DNA of 64,000 bases, taken from the NCBI GenBank assembly GCA_002917075.1, contig NTMA01000122.1, forward strand, positions 1-64,000, written 5' to 3'. This document shows, in pieces, positions 45,070-57,800 of this stretch. The notes beneath the pieces are model-generated. The model was not told the origin of the DNA. It saw nothing but the letters and a program-made list of their open reading frames with translations, and searched no databases. The number at the start of each line of letters is the position of its first letter. Positions within the stretch are counted from its first letter, which is position 1. The position numbers were made by a program, and so were the translations under genes. Origin of the DNA: Hawksworthiomyces lignivorus. Taxonomy: Eukaryota > Ascomycota > Sordariomycetes > Ophiostomatales > Ophiostomataceae.

Positions 45070-47490
45070 ATGGAGGCATTCCTGCGCGACTGGCGCCAGG
45101 ATGCGCTGAACAAGGCGCAGTACGAGTCTGCCATCTTCATTGGAGACAAGCTGCTGGCGTTAACAGGTGAGCCGATTCTTGCCTCCCGTCGCTGGGGAAG
45201 ACATGGCAGGCGAGTGTGTGAGCCTTTCTGACATTCTCCAGGCGATGACACAGACGCTTTTTGGCTGGCCCAAGTGCATTTTGCCATGGGCAACTACACG
45301 CGAGCGCAGGCGCTGTTGTCCAAGTCCGACCTGGTTGCTCGCAACGCGTCGTGCCGGTACTTGGCAGCGCACTGTCTGATCAAGCAGGGTCGCTTCGACG
45401 ACGCTCTGGCCGTCCTTGGCGAGCGCAATCCTACACACCTGATCCCATCGTCAGCGAACAAGCGAAAGGCCCCAAGCGGAAGTGGCGGTCCCGGAGCGCC
45501 GGGCGGCGGACACGGCACCGAGAGGAGCGGCAGTGCTGCTGGCAATAACAATGCAAGCAGTCATGCAGGGTCCGGCAACAATGCGAGCCAACTAGGGAGA
45601 AAGGCGACATTCGGTGGTGCCTCGAAGTCGACCACAGCTGCGAGGGGTCACGCGAGCAGCAAATCCACTGGAGGGGGGGACAGAGGCAAGAGCGCAGGGC
45701 GAGAAAAGGAGAGCAGTGCCGAAGCAGAGGCAGCGGCAGCCGAGGCGTCCAACCGACGGTACGAAGCTGGCATGTGCTATCTACGAGGCATTTGCTACGC
45801 CAAACAGAATGTGTTTGACCGGGCCAAGGAGTGCTACAAAGATGCTGTCCGCATTGACGTGCAGTGTTTCGAAGCCTTCCAGCAGTTGACGAAGAACCAG
45901 CTGATGGCACCGGACGAGGAGTGGGAATTCCTCCAGTCTCTCAACTTTGACAGCATTACTGGTGGCCCTGCCGACGACGACGCCGATGTTGACGTGGCAC
46001 AAGAGGCGGCAGATTTCACTCGCATGCTCTACAGCACACGACTCTCAAAATACCGCAATCCGGAGGCCTTTGAAACGGCAGCCGAAAGCCTCGCTACCCA
46101 CTATCGGCTTGGCAACAATGCCGACTTGCTCCTGGCACGGGCTGATCTCGCTTACACGCAATGCCGGTACGAGGACGCGCTGGCTCTGACAAGCACGGTG
46201 CTGGAGGAAGACCGGTACAACTTTGGCGCATACCCACTGCACCTGGCTTGTCTCTTTGAGCTGCGCATGAAAAACGTCCTATTTCTAGTAGCACATGATC
46301 TTGCCGACCAGCATCCAGAGGAGCCGTGCACATGGCTTGCCGTGGGCGTTTATTACTTTGCCACAGATCGCATTGCCGAAGCCCGACGGTACTTCAGCAA
46401 GGCCAGCATGATGGACGCGCACTACGGGCCTGCATGGATCGGCTTCGCACATACCTTTGCTGCTGAAGGCGAACACGATCAAGCCATCTCGGCGTACTCG
46501 ACGGCGGCGCGTCTGTTCACCGGCACACACCTACCGCAGGTTTTCCTAGGAATGCAGCACCACGCGATGAACAATATGACTGTGGCAGAAGAGTTCCTCA
46601 AGACCGCCTACGGGCTGTGCCGTGAAGATCCGCTGCTACTCAATGAGATGGGTGTAGTGTGCTACCACCAAGACCGGCCGAAAGACGCTGCCACGCTGTT
46701 TCGAAAAGCGCTTGAAGTGGCTGAAGACATGGGATGTGACCCACAAGCCTGGCTGAGCGCCCGCGTCAACCTGGGCCATGCATATCGTCGCATGCGCCTT
46801 TTCCAGGAAGCACTGGCGCAATTCGATGAAGTGCTTCGTCTAGGTGGCAAGAATGCGGCCGTGTTCTGTGCTAAAGGTCTTATTCAGCTGGAGCGCAAGC
46901 GGCCCGATGAGGCAGCCGTAGTGCTGCACGAAGCGTTGGCGATCCGGCCGCAGGATCCAATTGCTACGGAATTGCTAAACAAGGCTCTCAACGAAATAGC
47001 CTCGAGTAGGCATGTCCTGCAGATTACTGATGGCGGCGCAATTGGTGGCGCTGAAGAAGATCTAGATGATATGGACGATGAAAACGACGATGACCGCGAC
47101 GCCGATGTTGATCCGGAGACGATGGCCGGCTTCGAGAAGGATCTGCTGCGGAAGCGGCATGCTGCACGACAGCGACTAGCCGAAGTGTTGAGCGGAGGCC
47201 AGCCACTCAAGGGATCCCGACAAGGCCGAACCAGCAAAGGGAAAGGAAAGAACAGAGGTTCTGTTGGAATGGATGATCCAATTGGGAGAGACGATGACGA
47301 TGACAACACAGAAAGCGGCATGCCACAGAACAGGCTACGAAAGGTGATAAGGAACCCTCACATGGCACAGCTACAAAGACAGATGCAGATGCAGCACCTG
47401 TGGGGGGCAGATGGCCGCCCAGCTTCGAGCAGCAGCTGGGCGGGAGTTGTTGGTGCACGACAAGCAGAGGAAGAGCGAGACGAAGAGTGA
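45070..47490 (+). CDS. CDC16: anaphase-promoting complex subunit Cdc16/Apc6 (TPR protein)
   Basis: Predicted exons are 45070-45166 and 45242-47490, giving 781 residues. The 75-bp intron is GTGAGC...CCAG with TCTGAC. The N-terminal segment MEAFLRDWRQDAL, then DTDAFWLAQVHFAMGNY, begins the tetratricopeptide array. Residues about 106-206 are a Gly/Ser/Asn-rich insert. From about 206 to 620 many TPR units are visible, including GPAWIGFAHTFAAEGEHDQA and LLNEMGVVCYHQDRPKDAA, which fit Cdc16/Cut9 specifically. The C-terminus has an acidic stretch (about 632-656) and a basic tail. The subunit is part of the TPR arch of the APC/C, the nuclear ubiquitin ligase that triggers anaphase and mitotic exit. 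It is essential in yeasts. It converges with the acetoacetyl-CoA synthetase gene, 330 bp away. Confidence 0.93.
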
Positions 47491-47820
47491 ACTGCATGTC
47501 GCACTTTAAGACCTTGATTTGCATGCTTCCTTCAATCTATGGTTTATGTGGGGACTGGGAGGTACTGGAGGAAATGAATGAGTGCGGGAACTGGACAATA
47601 GCGAAGGCGTTTATCAGGGCAAAGGGTATTTCATCAACTCTACGGTAATTATCATCAGATTGGTGGTTGGCATGGGAATGCATAATAACGAAGGTCACGG
47701 CGCCCCAGGAGGAAAGCCTTTGCATGACGAAGAAAGTACTTATTACGAAAGCTGCGGCGTCTAATTCCGTAAAAAAGCAAAAGAATAATGTCGTCTACGA
47801 ATCTATACCATGCACCCCGT
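47491..47820. other. convergent 3' spacer
   Basis: 330 bp between the stop codons of CDC16 (+) and the acetoacetyl-CoA synthetase gene (-). No gene is seen; the two 3' UTRs may overlap. Confidence 0.7.
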
Positions 47821-50146
47821 CTACAGTTTCGCCTTGGGCCGTTGCTGGGACGCCAGCACTTTCTCGATCTCAGCAAATTGGTAGAAGTAATCCAAGCTCT
47901 CCGGGTTTGCCAGCGTGCCACTCGGCTGAATGCGCTCTCCGCAGACGATCCTCTTAACTGGCAGCTCTACTTTCTTCATATTGATCGTCGTCGGAATCGC
48001 CGGCGTCGTAAATATGTACTTGGGCACGTGGCGCTTCGAGAGGTCGCGCGCAATGGTCTCGCGGATCGCTTCCTCCAGGTCTGCATCGAACGGAGCGGCA
48101 TCCGGCTTCATCAGCAAGAAGAGCATCACCGACTCATCCATGTCGCGACCCGGGCGGCGCTGTCCAACACACACCGAATCGGCGATGCGGTCCTCGAACT
48201 GCCGCTCGATCACGGCGTAGATCTCGGCCGAGCCAAAGCGCACGCCGGAGGGGTTCAGCACGCCGTCCGCTCGGCCCAGAAATTCAATCTGGCCGGTCAG
48301 CGGATGGATGACGCAGAAGTCGCCGTGCGCCCAGGCGTTGCGGAACCGGCCAAAGTAGGCGTCGTAGAAGCGGGAGCCCGGCGGCGCGGCCGGGCGGTCG
48401 CGGTGGATGACCATCTTGCCGGTCTGCTGGTCCATGGTGACTTTGCCGCTGCTCTTGTCGTTCCAGAAGAAGCTGGGGACGTTGGGGAATGAATTGGCGC
48501 CGACCAGCTCGCCCGGCTCGCCGAGGGGGACCTCGCGGCCGACATAGTAGCCGGAGCCGTCGGACTCCTGCGGGGCGGTCGTGTCGAACAGCCGCACATC
48601 GACGCCCAGGCCCGGGCCCTGCGGGCCGCCGACGTACACGGGCGTCAGCGGGTTGCAGATGCCGAAGCAGCCGGCAATGTCGGTGCCGCCGGAGACGTTG
48701 GCCAGGTGCACGCGGCGCGGGAAGGCCACGTCGTAGAACCAGTGCTGCAGCTCGGGCGACAGCACCATACCGGTGCAGGTGACGACGCGCAGCGCGGACA
48801 GGTCGGCGACGTCGCGCGGCGCGATGTCGTTGCGGGCCAGCTCGAGCATCCAGCGGGGGCTCAGGCCGAGCTTGGTGACGCGCTGCTCGGCGGCGAGCCG
48901 GACGAGGACGGCGCGGTCGGGCTGGAAGGGCGAGCCGTCGTACAGGATGGTGCGGCACCCGAAGACGAGCACGCCGACGGTGGCGACGTACATGATCCAG
49001 CCGACGGTCGTGAACTGGAGCGTGACGGAGTCGGGCGTCATCTCCTCGTGCAGCCGGGCCTCCTTGTAGTAGTTGAGCATGCAGCCGCCGACGGAGTGGA
49101 CGATGGCCTTGGGCGTGCCAGTGGTGCCGGACGAGTAGCAGATGAGGAACGGGTCGGCAAAGTCGACGCGGGCAAAGGGCGGCGGCGGCGGCGGCGGCGA
49201 CAGTCCGCCATCGACGCGGATAAAATCCGCCCAGGGCGTGACGATGGCGCCCAGGCCCGACACGTCGCGGGCCTCGGCAAACCGCGGCACGGCCACCGCG
49301 GCCTTGAAGGCGCCGCAGCCCGCGCGCAGCCCCGCCACGACCTCGCCCATCTTGGCGCGCAGGTCGGTCGTCTTGCCGTTGTAGACGGCCACGTCGTCCA
49401 TGAACAGCAGCTTGGGGTTCACCTGCACCGTGCGCTGCAGGATGCCGCTGGCGCCCATGTCGGTCGAGCTGCTGCTGAACAGCCCGCCCAGCCAGCACGT
49501 CGCCAGCCACACCAGCAGCGTCTCCACGCTGTTGGCGCCCACGATCACCACGCGGTCCCCGCGGCCGACGCCCGCCTTGGTCGCCATGGCCGTCGCCAGC
49601 TGCGCCGCCCGCCGCCGCAGCTCGCCCCAGGTGACGTGGCGCGTCACTTCGGGCGCGGCGCCCTCGCGCACCTCCGTCACGGCGACCTTGTCGTCTTCCT
49701 TGCCCCGCGTCGAGCGCGCGCCTGGCGATCCGCCCGGCGCTCTCGTGTACAGCATGTTCTCGGCAAAGTTCAGGCGCACGCCGTCGAACCAGCGGGGCAC
49801 CGCGTCGATGGGCTGCGTCTCATCGACCACGCCTCCTCCGCCATGGCTGAGCCGATAATCCCCCTCATAGACGAAGTCGGCTGTGTCAAAAAGCAGTGAC
49901 CAGAAATCAGAGCGGCGCTGGATAGAAAAGGCATGGAGCTCTCGGAAATTCTGATAGGCTGTTAGTGGATGAACATATACTGTTTACGCCGGTCTGATTA
50001 TTTATTATGCGTATATTTCTCACCTTGAGTGCAAGTCCGTATCTATTGTTCACAGCTAGCATAAACTTGTACATCTGCGAGCTCTGTGGGTCAGGGTGTT
50101 CCCAGAGCTTTCGAGGCAGCTCCTGTAGCTGGTCGTTGGCCGCCAT
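47821..50146 (-). CDS. acetoacetyl-CoA synthetase
   Basis: Predicted exons are 50024-50146 and 47821-49950, giving 750 residues. The 73-bp intron is GTGAGA...ATCAG with CTAAC and joins NNRYGLALK to NFRELHAFS. The N-terminal cap resembles acetyl/acetoacetyl-CoA synthetases (RLNFAENML). The adenylate-forming signature YSSGTTGTPK starts at Tyr313. NVSGGTDIAGCF is the acetoacetate-specific form of the family's core motif, and a C-terminal lid with VELPVKRIV follows. The enzyme activates acetoacetate with ATP and CoA in the cytosol, salvaging ketone bodies or leucine breakdown products for lipid and sterol synthesis. Length is slightly above the usual because of Gly/Pro-rich loops. The first ATG begins a well-formed MAANDQLQELPRKLW segment. 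Confidence 0.93.
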
Positions 50147-51830
50147 GCTGATATGGGCTGCAAGACAACACAAGCTTTAGGGTGAGTCAAATGTACAAGG
50201 TTCTACGCGAGTGAGCGAATGGAAGAAGTACAACTAAAGGTAAGACATTGGACGAGTTAAAAAAAAAGGAAGCGAGAAAGTAGCAGAGGATGTGTGCCTC
50301 GGAATAATACACTTTTGCGGGGCTTGCAGCAAACAAGGGACGATGGGGCAAAAGGCGGCAATGAGGAGAACCTTATCTGCCGGACGGGCTCGAGAAAGGA
50401 GGGTATTAACCTCTTGGATGGGTGGAACAAGGCTGCTTGGACCTCGAATTGCTTGTTCTATTGTGTTGGGATTATGGCATCCGCCATTTTGTCACCCAAG
50501 AGAAAGGAGATGTCTTGCCACAAAGAATGAGATTCTTATTAAACTAGCTTCCCCTGTGCAAGGAACCTGCAGGCCAAATGGCTTTGCTTTCAGGTTCTCT
50601 CCAAGAGAAGCCGCACAAGAAATATACCCATTACATAAACGAAGCCGACGACAAGCGGGAAGCCCGCGATACGCCTTGGCTCTCTCCCCGCTCATGAAAA
50701 CCCCCGATGGGGCCGCTGTGCTCTGGTTGGCTATAAATAGCCGTTGGAGCAACAGTGCAGATCATTCCAATGATAAGATAGGCAGGGCTGGGTTGAACTT
50801 ACATACGGAGTACTTCTGTTCAGAAATGCTCAAGTCTAATAAGAGATCTGTCGAGAGTAGAGCTGGATGCTTGGTACCGAGGTGCAGAAGTGTGGCCTTG
50901 GTGTTCGACCCCTGAATTAGCTTCCTAGTTTTGTGTAGGCTTCGAGCAATGGACGCTACCGGTTGACTGCAACACTACAGAGCAACTCTGGATTTTTTCT
51001 TTAAACCAGCTCCTACGATACAGAATGTAGCTTGCAGGGAATGCTGCACTTCACTTCATGGCTACGTACTGCCTGGGCCACTCTTGGCTGCTGGCAGATG
51101 CGCTGAAGAAGCGTCGAGCCTCTGCGCCAGAGAAACGTCCAAATCTCGGATTGTGGGTAGCAGTGAGGGGAAGCAAGATGCAAGCGTATGGAGTAAAAGC
51201 GTCGCGCAAGACGAGCGCAAAACGACGCACCAGCAGCTTCTCATCCATTCCTTGCTATGATAGTCTCACTTAAGAGTCGAGGTGGACCAGTCTAGAAGGC
51301 GAGAAAGCTGCTCCACAGGGCGGGGGCGTATTCTGCTCTCCATTTTTGATTAGAATTGCGCTACTTTAATAGTGTAGGCTTAGATTCACTGTGGGCCAAG
51401 ATGCCTCGGCGATGTTCAGACGCTTGTCTTCCTCGGGTGCCCACGATCTCTTCGCATCTCGTTTCGACGCCAACTTGGGCCATGGAGTCGTAGTATCTGA
51501 ATTTGATCGGTGTTGAGAAGCTTAAATATTTAGATATGTAGTAAACAAAGAGTGTGCAAAAAATTCTATATTAAATAAACGCTTCCTTCTAGACTAAGGA
51601 TGGAAGCAGACGAATAAAGACAGAAACAATATCACAGCTTTAAAGAGAATAACGCAAACAAACCCTTAACCCAAGACACCTTGGAAGCCTTTGTGAACCA
51701 CGATGCTATTTTTGTTCCGCCTTTTGACCAACCCATAGAGAACTTAAACAGCGAACAATTATAAGAGAAAAACAAACATAAAGCCATGCTAGAAAAAGCT
51801 ACAGAAAAAGCCACCTCGTTCTTCATATCT
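50147..51830. other. spacer upstream of acetoacetyl-CoA synthetase, downstream of TRA1
   Basis: 1.7 kb. A 207-codon plus-strand frame at 50292-50915 has no recognisable motifs and irregular composition, so it is not called. A perfect TACGGAGTAC word lies at 50804-50813. The region presumably holds the synthetase promoter and the TRA1 3' UTR. Confidence 0.5.
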
Positions 51831-54800
51831 CTACAAAAACGCCATCCACAGCACATCGCACAGAGCTAGGTTCAAAGGATTTGTTGCTTTGGCAATCAAA
51901 TCAATCACCGTCTGGTGTGCTGGCAGGTTGCCCACAGGCGCCTGTGCCAGGCTGAACGCCCGCTTCGTCACCATGTCAATGTTTGCCTGCACCGCGCGCC
52001 GCAGCTTCTCCTCCGTCATCAGCTGCGCGTGCCTGTTGCTCGTGAACCAGTATATCATTTCATCGCGAACAAAGAGTGTTAGCCCGTAGGCGAGGTCTTG
52101 CTCCGGCTCCGCGAGGCAGCGTGCAATCGCCATAATCGAGGAGCTGTAGATGCCCTCTAGCGCTAGCGGGCCCATGAGCGCCTGCAGGTTTGGTGTCAAC
52201 CGGAACGGCACCATTTCTGGATTTTTGAAGTATGGCGTATTGAGCGGCATGAACGGCATGACCTCCGCACTCCATACATTGCCCGTGGCACGACTGATGT
52301 TGATCTTGTGTGGGTAGCGCTTATCGGCACACAATATGTACGTCATGAAAGTCGTAGCCGCATACTGGTAGGCAAACCGGCGCCGGAACAGGAAGAAATC
52401 TCCAAAGTCCGGGAATGTCCGCTGGAAGTAGCTCAGCAATACCGTATTTGACACCATGCGTGCCTGAATCGCCTCGAGCACTTCGAGTCGAGCCGCCGTG
52501 CTTTGCTGGTCTCCGGGTTTCTGTATTATCACTGTTAGTCTATTGAAAAGTAAGACCGGCATCGACCTTGGTAACGTAGCACTTACCGCCTTAGAATCGC
52601 TCAGAGCAGCGAGTTTTTCCATCGTATAGATGGCCGTGTCATCCTTGGAGAAGTTGTTCTCTCGGCAGTGCTCCTCGTATATAGTCTGCATGGACACGTA
52701 CGACGGGTCATCTTGCACTAGACGATAATGTTGCGCCACAGGAACAACCAAAGGCAGCGTAAATTGCAAATCACGCCGCCGGCTCTCCTTCTTGTGGTTG
52801 AGTCGCTGGTTGAGCTGTCGGAACAGCTGCAGCGCTCGCTCTTCGCGCCGACAATTCCGAGCTGTGGGCTGCTGCACTGCAAATGGGTGCACGCTGCCGT
52901 CGTGTCCTCGTATGCGGATCCGCCGGTGCGATACGCCAACGGTGCGAACAAGCTCTACTTGAGGGATGAATCGGTCGATTCGGATGAAATCCGAATTCTT
53001 GTCTTTCAGCTGAAGGTACTGTCCTGGAATTTCGATATCGTCCAACTTGAGGTAGCGGAACTCGCACAGATGCGGCGACAGCTGCTCGAGGGGCACACGG
53101 TTTGCCCTTCGGTCTAGTTTATCCTCAAACTTGTTGCGCCACTGTCGCAGATTCTGGATATATTCATACATCGTCGGCTTGACCGCCACGAATTCGGCTT
53201 CAAACATAGGCCGAATGTGCGTCGGCAAGACTGTCTCTGCGAAGCGCATAATATTCGACTCCGTGGTGGTCGGAAGTTTAACATCCTTGCTGTAAGCTGT
53301 AGGAGTTCGGCTAATGTACGACAGCGCGTCGTTTAGAAGAGCCACAATTAGACGGTACGCATCTTCGTCTGGCGGGCATTTCAGATGCTTCTGGATCTGA
53401 TCAATAATCGTCTCCATTGAGAGAGCCAGAAGCGGGTATGACGACTTAAGCACCACGAGAATTTGATCCATGTAGTCCCAGGGATGTCGCTTGCCTCCTT
53501 GTGCTTGGCTAGATTGAGGCCTGTTGGTTGCCGTAGCTCCGTTAGCTTCGCCACTCGCCTTTCCTTGTGCCGCATTGCCGTTAGCACCATTCACAGCTGG
53601 GCTGGCAGAGTTCCGTGTGGCCGTTGCGGCGGCTGCAGCGGCTGAGGCGGCTGCTGGGGTCAATCCTGCGCCTGTTGGACCAGGTGTTGTACCCGGTACT
53701 GGAGTCGCAGCAGCACTGTTGGCCTTGTTGCTGCCGTTGGTCGCTGCTGCTGCTGAACCATCTGCCGCTTCAGTTTTCGTTGCGGTTGGGGCTGGTGTTC
53801 CTGCGGATGTGGGTCTGGTTGCCGTCGCTGGCACTGGAGTAGGCACCGGTGTGACGGATGCACTTGCTGGCGTTGCCGCAGCAGCTGCTGTGGTAGGTTC
53901 AGCTCCGTTGGCCGTAGTAGGCCTTGAAGAAGAGCCGCCCTCCACCTTGATGGCAACAGAAGAGCCGTTTTGAGGCTGTTGCGGTGATTGCTTCTGTTGC
54001 TGTTGGGGAGACTGTGTAGCCGGCACCGCTGTCTTCGACAGTGATGGAGAGCTGCTGCCTTGCTTGGCAGATGCGGCGGCCGCTTGTGCAGCCGCTATTT
54101 GCGCAGCCTTTTGTTCTCGTGCCTCTTGGTTCTTCTTGATTGTAAGCATGTCCTCCCTGCTGGTCCGTAGAATGAAGTACAATGCCTGCGGGTATGTCTT
54201 GGCAATTTCAAGCAGGATGGCATGTGTTCGGGCAGCCTCTTTGTGATTCAAGCCAGACAGTAACTGCGGGATGAATGTGATCCAGTACCACGTAGAGATT
54301 TCACCTTTAAAGTCGTCAAAGCCAGCGGCGATGGACCCGTTTGCATCATCCAAGCTCAGAAGCCAGAGAATCCGCGCAATCAATTTCCGAGCCTTGGCGT
54401 TCTTATAACTCGCTGCTGCTTGGAGATAGCACGTAAGAGCTTGGCGTGCAACAGTATAGTTGGTTGGCTCCGCCTGGAAGATGCGATCATTGAAGAAACC
54501 CCATTCAGCCCAGGCCTTTGGTGTCGTGATATCATAGAACAGCGCTGTGCCGAACGCGGCACCCGCTTCATCCTTCTGACTGAGGCGCTCGAGGAACATG
54601 CCCTTCAGTGTGTAGAACTCGGCTTTCTGAGGAGAGCTGAAGTAATTGAGATTGGTGTTGTTGATCACATCCAGGCCATTTGTCAACTCGTCCGGATTCT
54701 GGAAGTGGCACTTGGCCTGCTCTCTCAATTTAAGGAAGGCCTCTTGGATCTCAATATTGGGAAGAGTGTAGATACGGCCAAGCTGGTTGATACAGACTTC

Positions 54801-57800
54801 CGGCAAGTCATGCTTGCGAGCTACATGAGCAAATCGGTTGATGATCCAAGCCGTTTCATGGTAACCGCGATAGGCGAAGGAAGAACCTCCCGTTGTTTGT
54901 CCCTGGGGCTGTAGTAAATTCAAGTAGGTGTTGTTGATCAAGTTGAATATGTGCTGTCGCCATGTGACTAGGTCTTGCCACGCCAAGATGTCATCCCACA
55001 GATTAGGCAGCCGGTCTCGCCAGGATCCAAGCAGAAGCTTGAGCTCAGCGGACTTGGCGTCAAGATTTGCGAAAATTGTCGTCGAGAGGCTATTGCAAAT
55101 GATGCTTGCATCGTTAATTTCGACCATCAGCTGGAAGAGCTGCATCAAAGGAATATGGGCAGTGGTGAGGCGTCGTGGCAGCTGATGCCACTTTCGGATT
55201 GAAAGCTGGATAGCCTCGTCCGTAGCACGATTGAAATCTTGCACAGAGTCTTGCTTGTGGTGGAAGCGAAGGAGACCCATGAATGCTTGAAAGAAAGCCC
55301 GCCGTGGAGTCGGCGCATCCATGACACCCTTGATGAGGCCATCGAGTTGGTCGCGGCTTGTCTGTTCTTGCCACATGTCGAAGTTCCGCCATGCGCACTC
55401 CAACAAAAGGTCTTGGAAGTTCTCGTGTTTCGCAAAGTCCTGCAAGATGTCCCATTGCTGCAGCTTCTGAGCGCATATGACCCAGTGATCTTCCCAAAGC
55501 ATATATTCGGCTTGCGAGAAAGGAATCACACTAGTGCGTGCTTTTACTTGAGCCGTCTCGTACATACGCTGCGCCTTGTCCCACATCCCGTTCTGCTCAT
55601 ATGACAGCGCAGAATTCGTCTCGAGGAAGTGGCAGCGGCGTCGCCACGTTCCATAGAAGAGGTCTTCCTCCTTCAAATCCGCATACAGCTCCACCAATGC
55701 GTCTAAATTACTTTCGCGTGCGCGGGTGGATGCGACTTCTGGGTTGATTGCGGAACGCTCCATTTGTGTCAGTGCCACGTACCACACGTCAAAGGTCCGG
55801 GCGAGGTGCTTCATCACATGCGGTGGAATCTTGCAATCTGGCCATGCCCGCGCGGCACCAGTGAGCAGAGACTGTACCACATTGGGACGCTTGTCCATTT
55901 GACGGTTGTGGTACTCCTTTGTCAGGAGGCCAATCAAACCGCGTTCCAGCTCTGGCCGATCCTCGCGCAGAATTGAACCCCAGTACATGGGGAACAACGC
56001 AATCCATAAATCGTTTGCTGTGTGATTATCCGCGTGTTGCAATTGCATGAGCGGCTCCAGCAGGTCGCGTACTTTTACGTCCGCTAGACTTGCGACATGC
56101 TTACGCAAACCGAGCATCAGAGCTTCATACTTGTCGTCGACCATCAGTTCCGGCTCACGCGTATCCTTGCTGTAGATGCCATATAACTGTGACAGAGTTT
56201 GAATGCGGACATCTTCGGGATGTAGCTGGGCAACGGTATTCATTTCAATGGCACCCATCAACAGATGTGAAGCTTGCGCCAGCCAGAATGAATCAGAAAG
56301 TGTGTCCCAATTCTGGTCTGTTATGACGTAGATCAAGCGATCGCTCGCAGACTTGGCCAGACTACGGTCCAGGACGCTCAAAAAGCGGTTTCGGGTCTCA
56401 ACGTCTTGTGCACGCGTACCAATGAGGAAAGCGTGTTCTAGCCGCACCGTGATTTCGGTTCGCGCAATCTTAGGATCTTCATATATCCGGATCACCAGGT
56501 CCAAGAACTTCTGCAGCATTGTGAGGTCCGGGCGGTGCTCGAATACGAGCATCTTGTGCAACACTGCCGTCTTCTCCTTCAGCGTTGGCCATGTCCCCTC
56601 AGACTTGAATACCCAGCCTTCCACCATTTCCAAGATCTTGGTGCAAAGGCCGATATGTTGGGACTTCTCCACCATGTTGGCAAGCACGGAAAGGAAAGGC
56701 CGTCTGTTGTCTCCGAGAGTTTCTATGCGTTTCGCAGCGACATCAATTGCCTTGATGATCAGACCGGTCTGTATCTCTAGGTTGTACGGGGTCATTTCCG
56801 CAGCTGCTGCATTCGGATCCTGCTGGTGCGCCTGCCTGGGATTATTTGCGTGCGCTGCGACATACGTGTAGTGCGCAAGATGTTCCCGGCCAAGCTTTAA
56901 TTGCAACGCCTTGAGAATAGCAACGATGTGAGGGTCAATAGCGCTGGGGCGTCGGTCGGAGAGCGACCACAAAATGTTGATGCCCGCCGTGTAGTTATTC
57001 GTACCCAAAGTCTCGGTCGCAATGTTTGACAAGAAGGTGACAAACTCAGACGGCTGCTGCGTCTCTACTTCACCCTCGGCGTCAGCGTCCTCCATGTGGA
57101 CATCTTCGGGAACAGTTTCCAAAATGCGGCCAATGATCGATTTCAACTTGCGGCCATCATCGTGCTCGGATGTCACCGTGTGCAGACAGTCTTGTACTTC
57201 TGGATTGTCTGATCGGAGACTCTTTTCCAGAATCTTTTGAATTGGTTCAATGTGTGCCAAAATCCATTCATCGGTCTGGAAATTCAGAATGACGCGTACG
57301 ACTTGTAGCATGTTAATGATGTTGCCAATGAACTTCTCGTCGCTCGCTTCCTTTTCTCCCTGCTCGACAGCCAGCGCGTGTGATGTTTTTTCGCTCGCTA
57401 AGACGACGTCTGTGGCATTCGATGGCAGCTCAATATCACTGATTCCCCAGTATTTCGGCTGCAGAAGATTGTACAGCAGCGCCATTGATCCTTTGCACAT
57501 GTCGCTCCAGGGATTTGGCGATTGAAGCGCGAGAGTGCTAGGGTCCTTGGGTTTTGACGAGGGTAGTTCGTATCGTTCGTTTAACTGTGCAATGAATTCG
57601 ATCAAGAACCGGAGCATCTTTTGTCGGCCTACGGATGGTACTTGGTATTCCTTAGGCACTGCTGCGGTTGTTGCCGCTGCTGGGCCCTGAACCGACGGCG
57701 ATGCCGATGAATCTGCTGGCTGCTGCTCCTCGCCATCTGTCTTTCTCTTTCTGGAGAGGGGAGACTCTGACATTGACCGAATTGCTGAAGGCGACGACGA

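Noticed and set aside
48706..49899. 397-codon plus-strand open frame opposite acetoacetyl-CoA synthetase
   Set aside because: It lies entirely within the antisense of an enzyme gene with clear catalytic motifs.
50292..50915. 207-codon plus-strand open frame
   Set aside because: Amino-acid composition is irregular, there are no motifs, and it covers the region expected to be promoter of the acetoacetyl-CoA synthetase gene.
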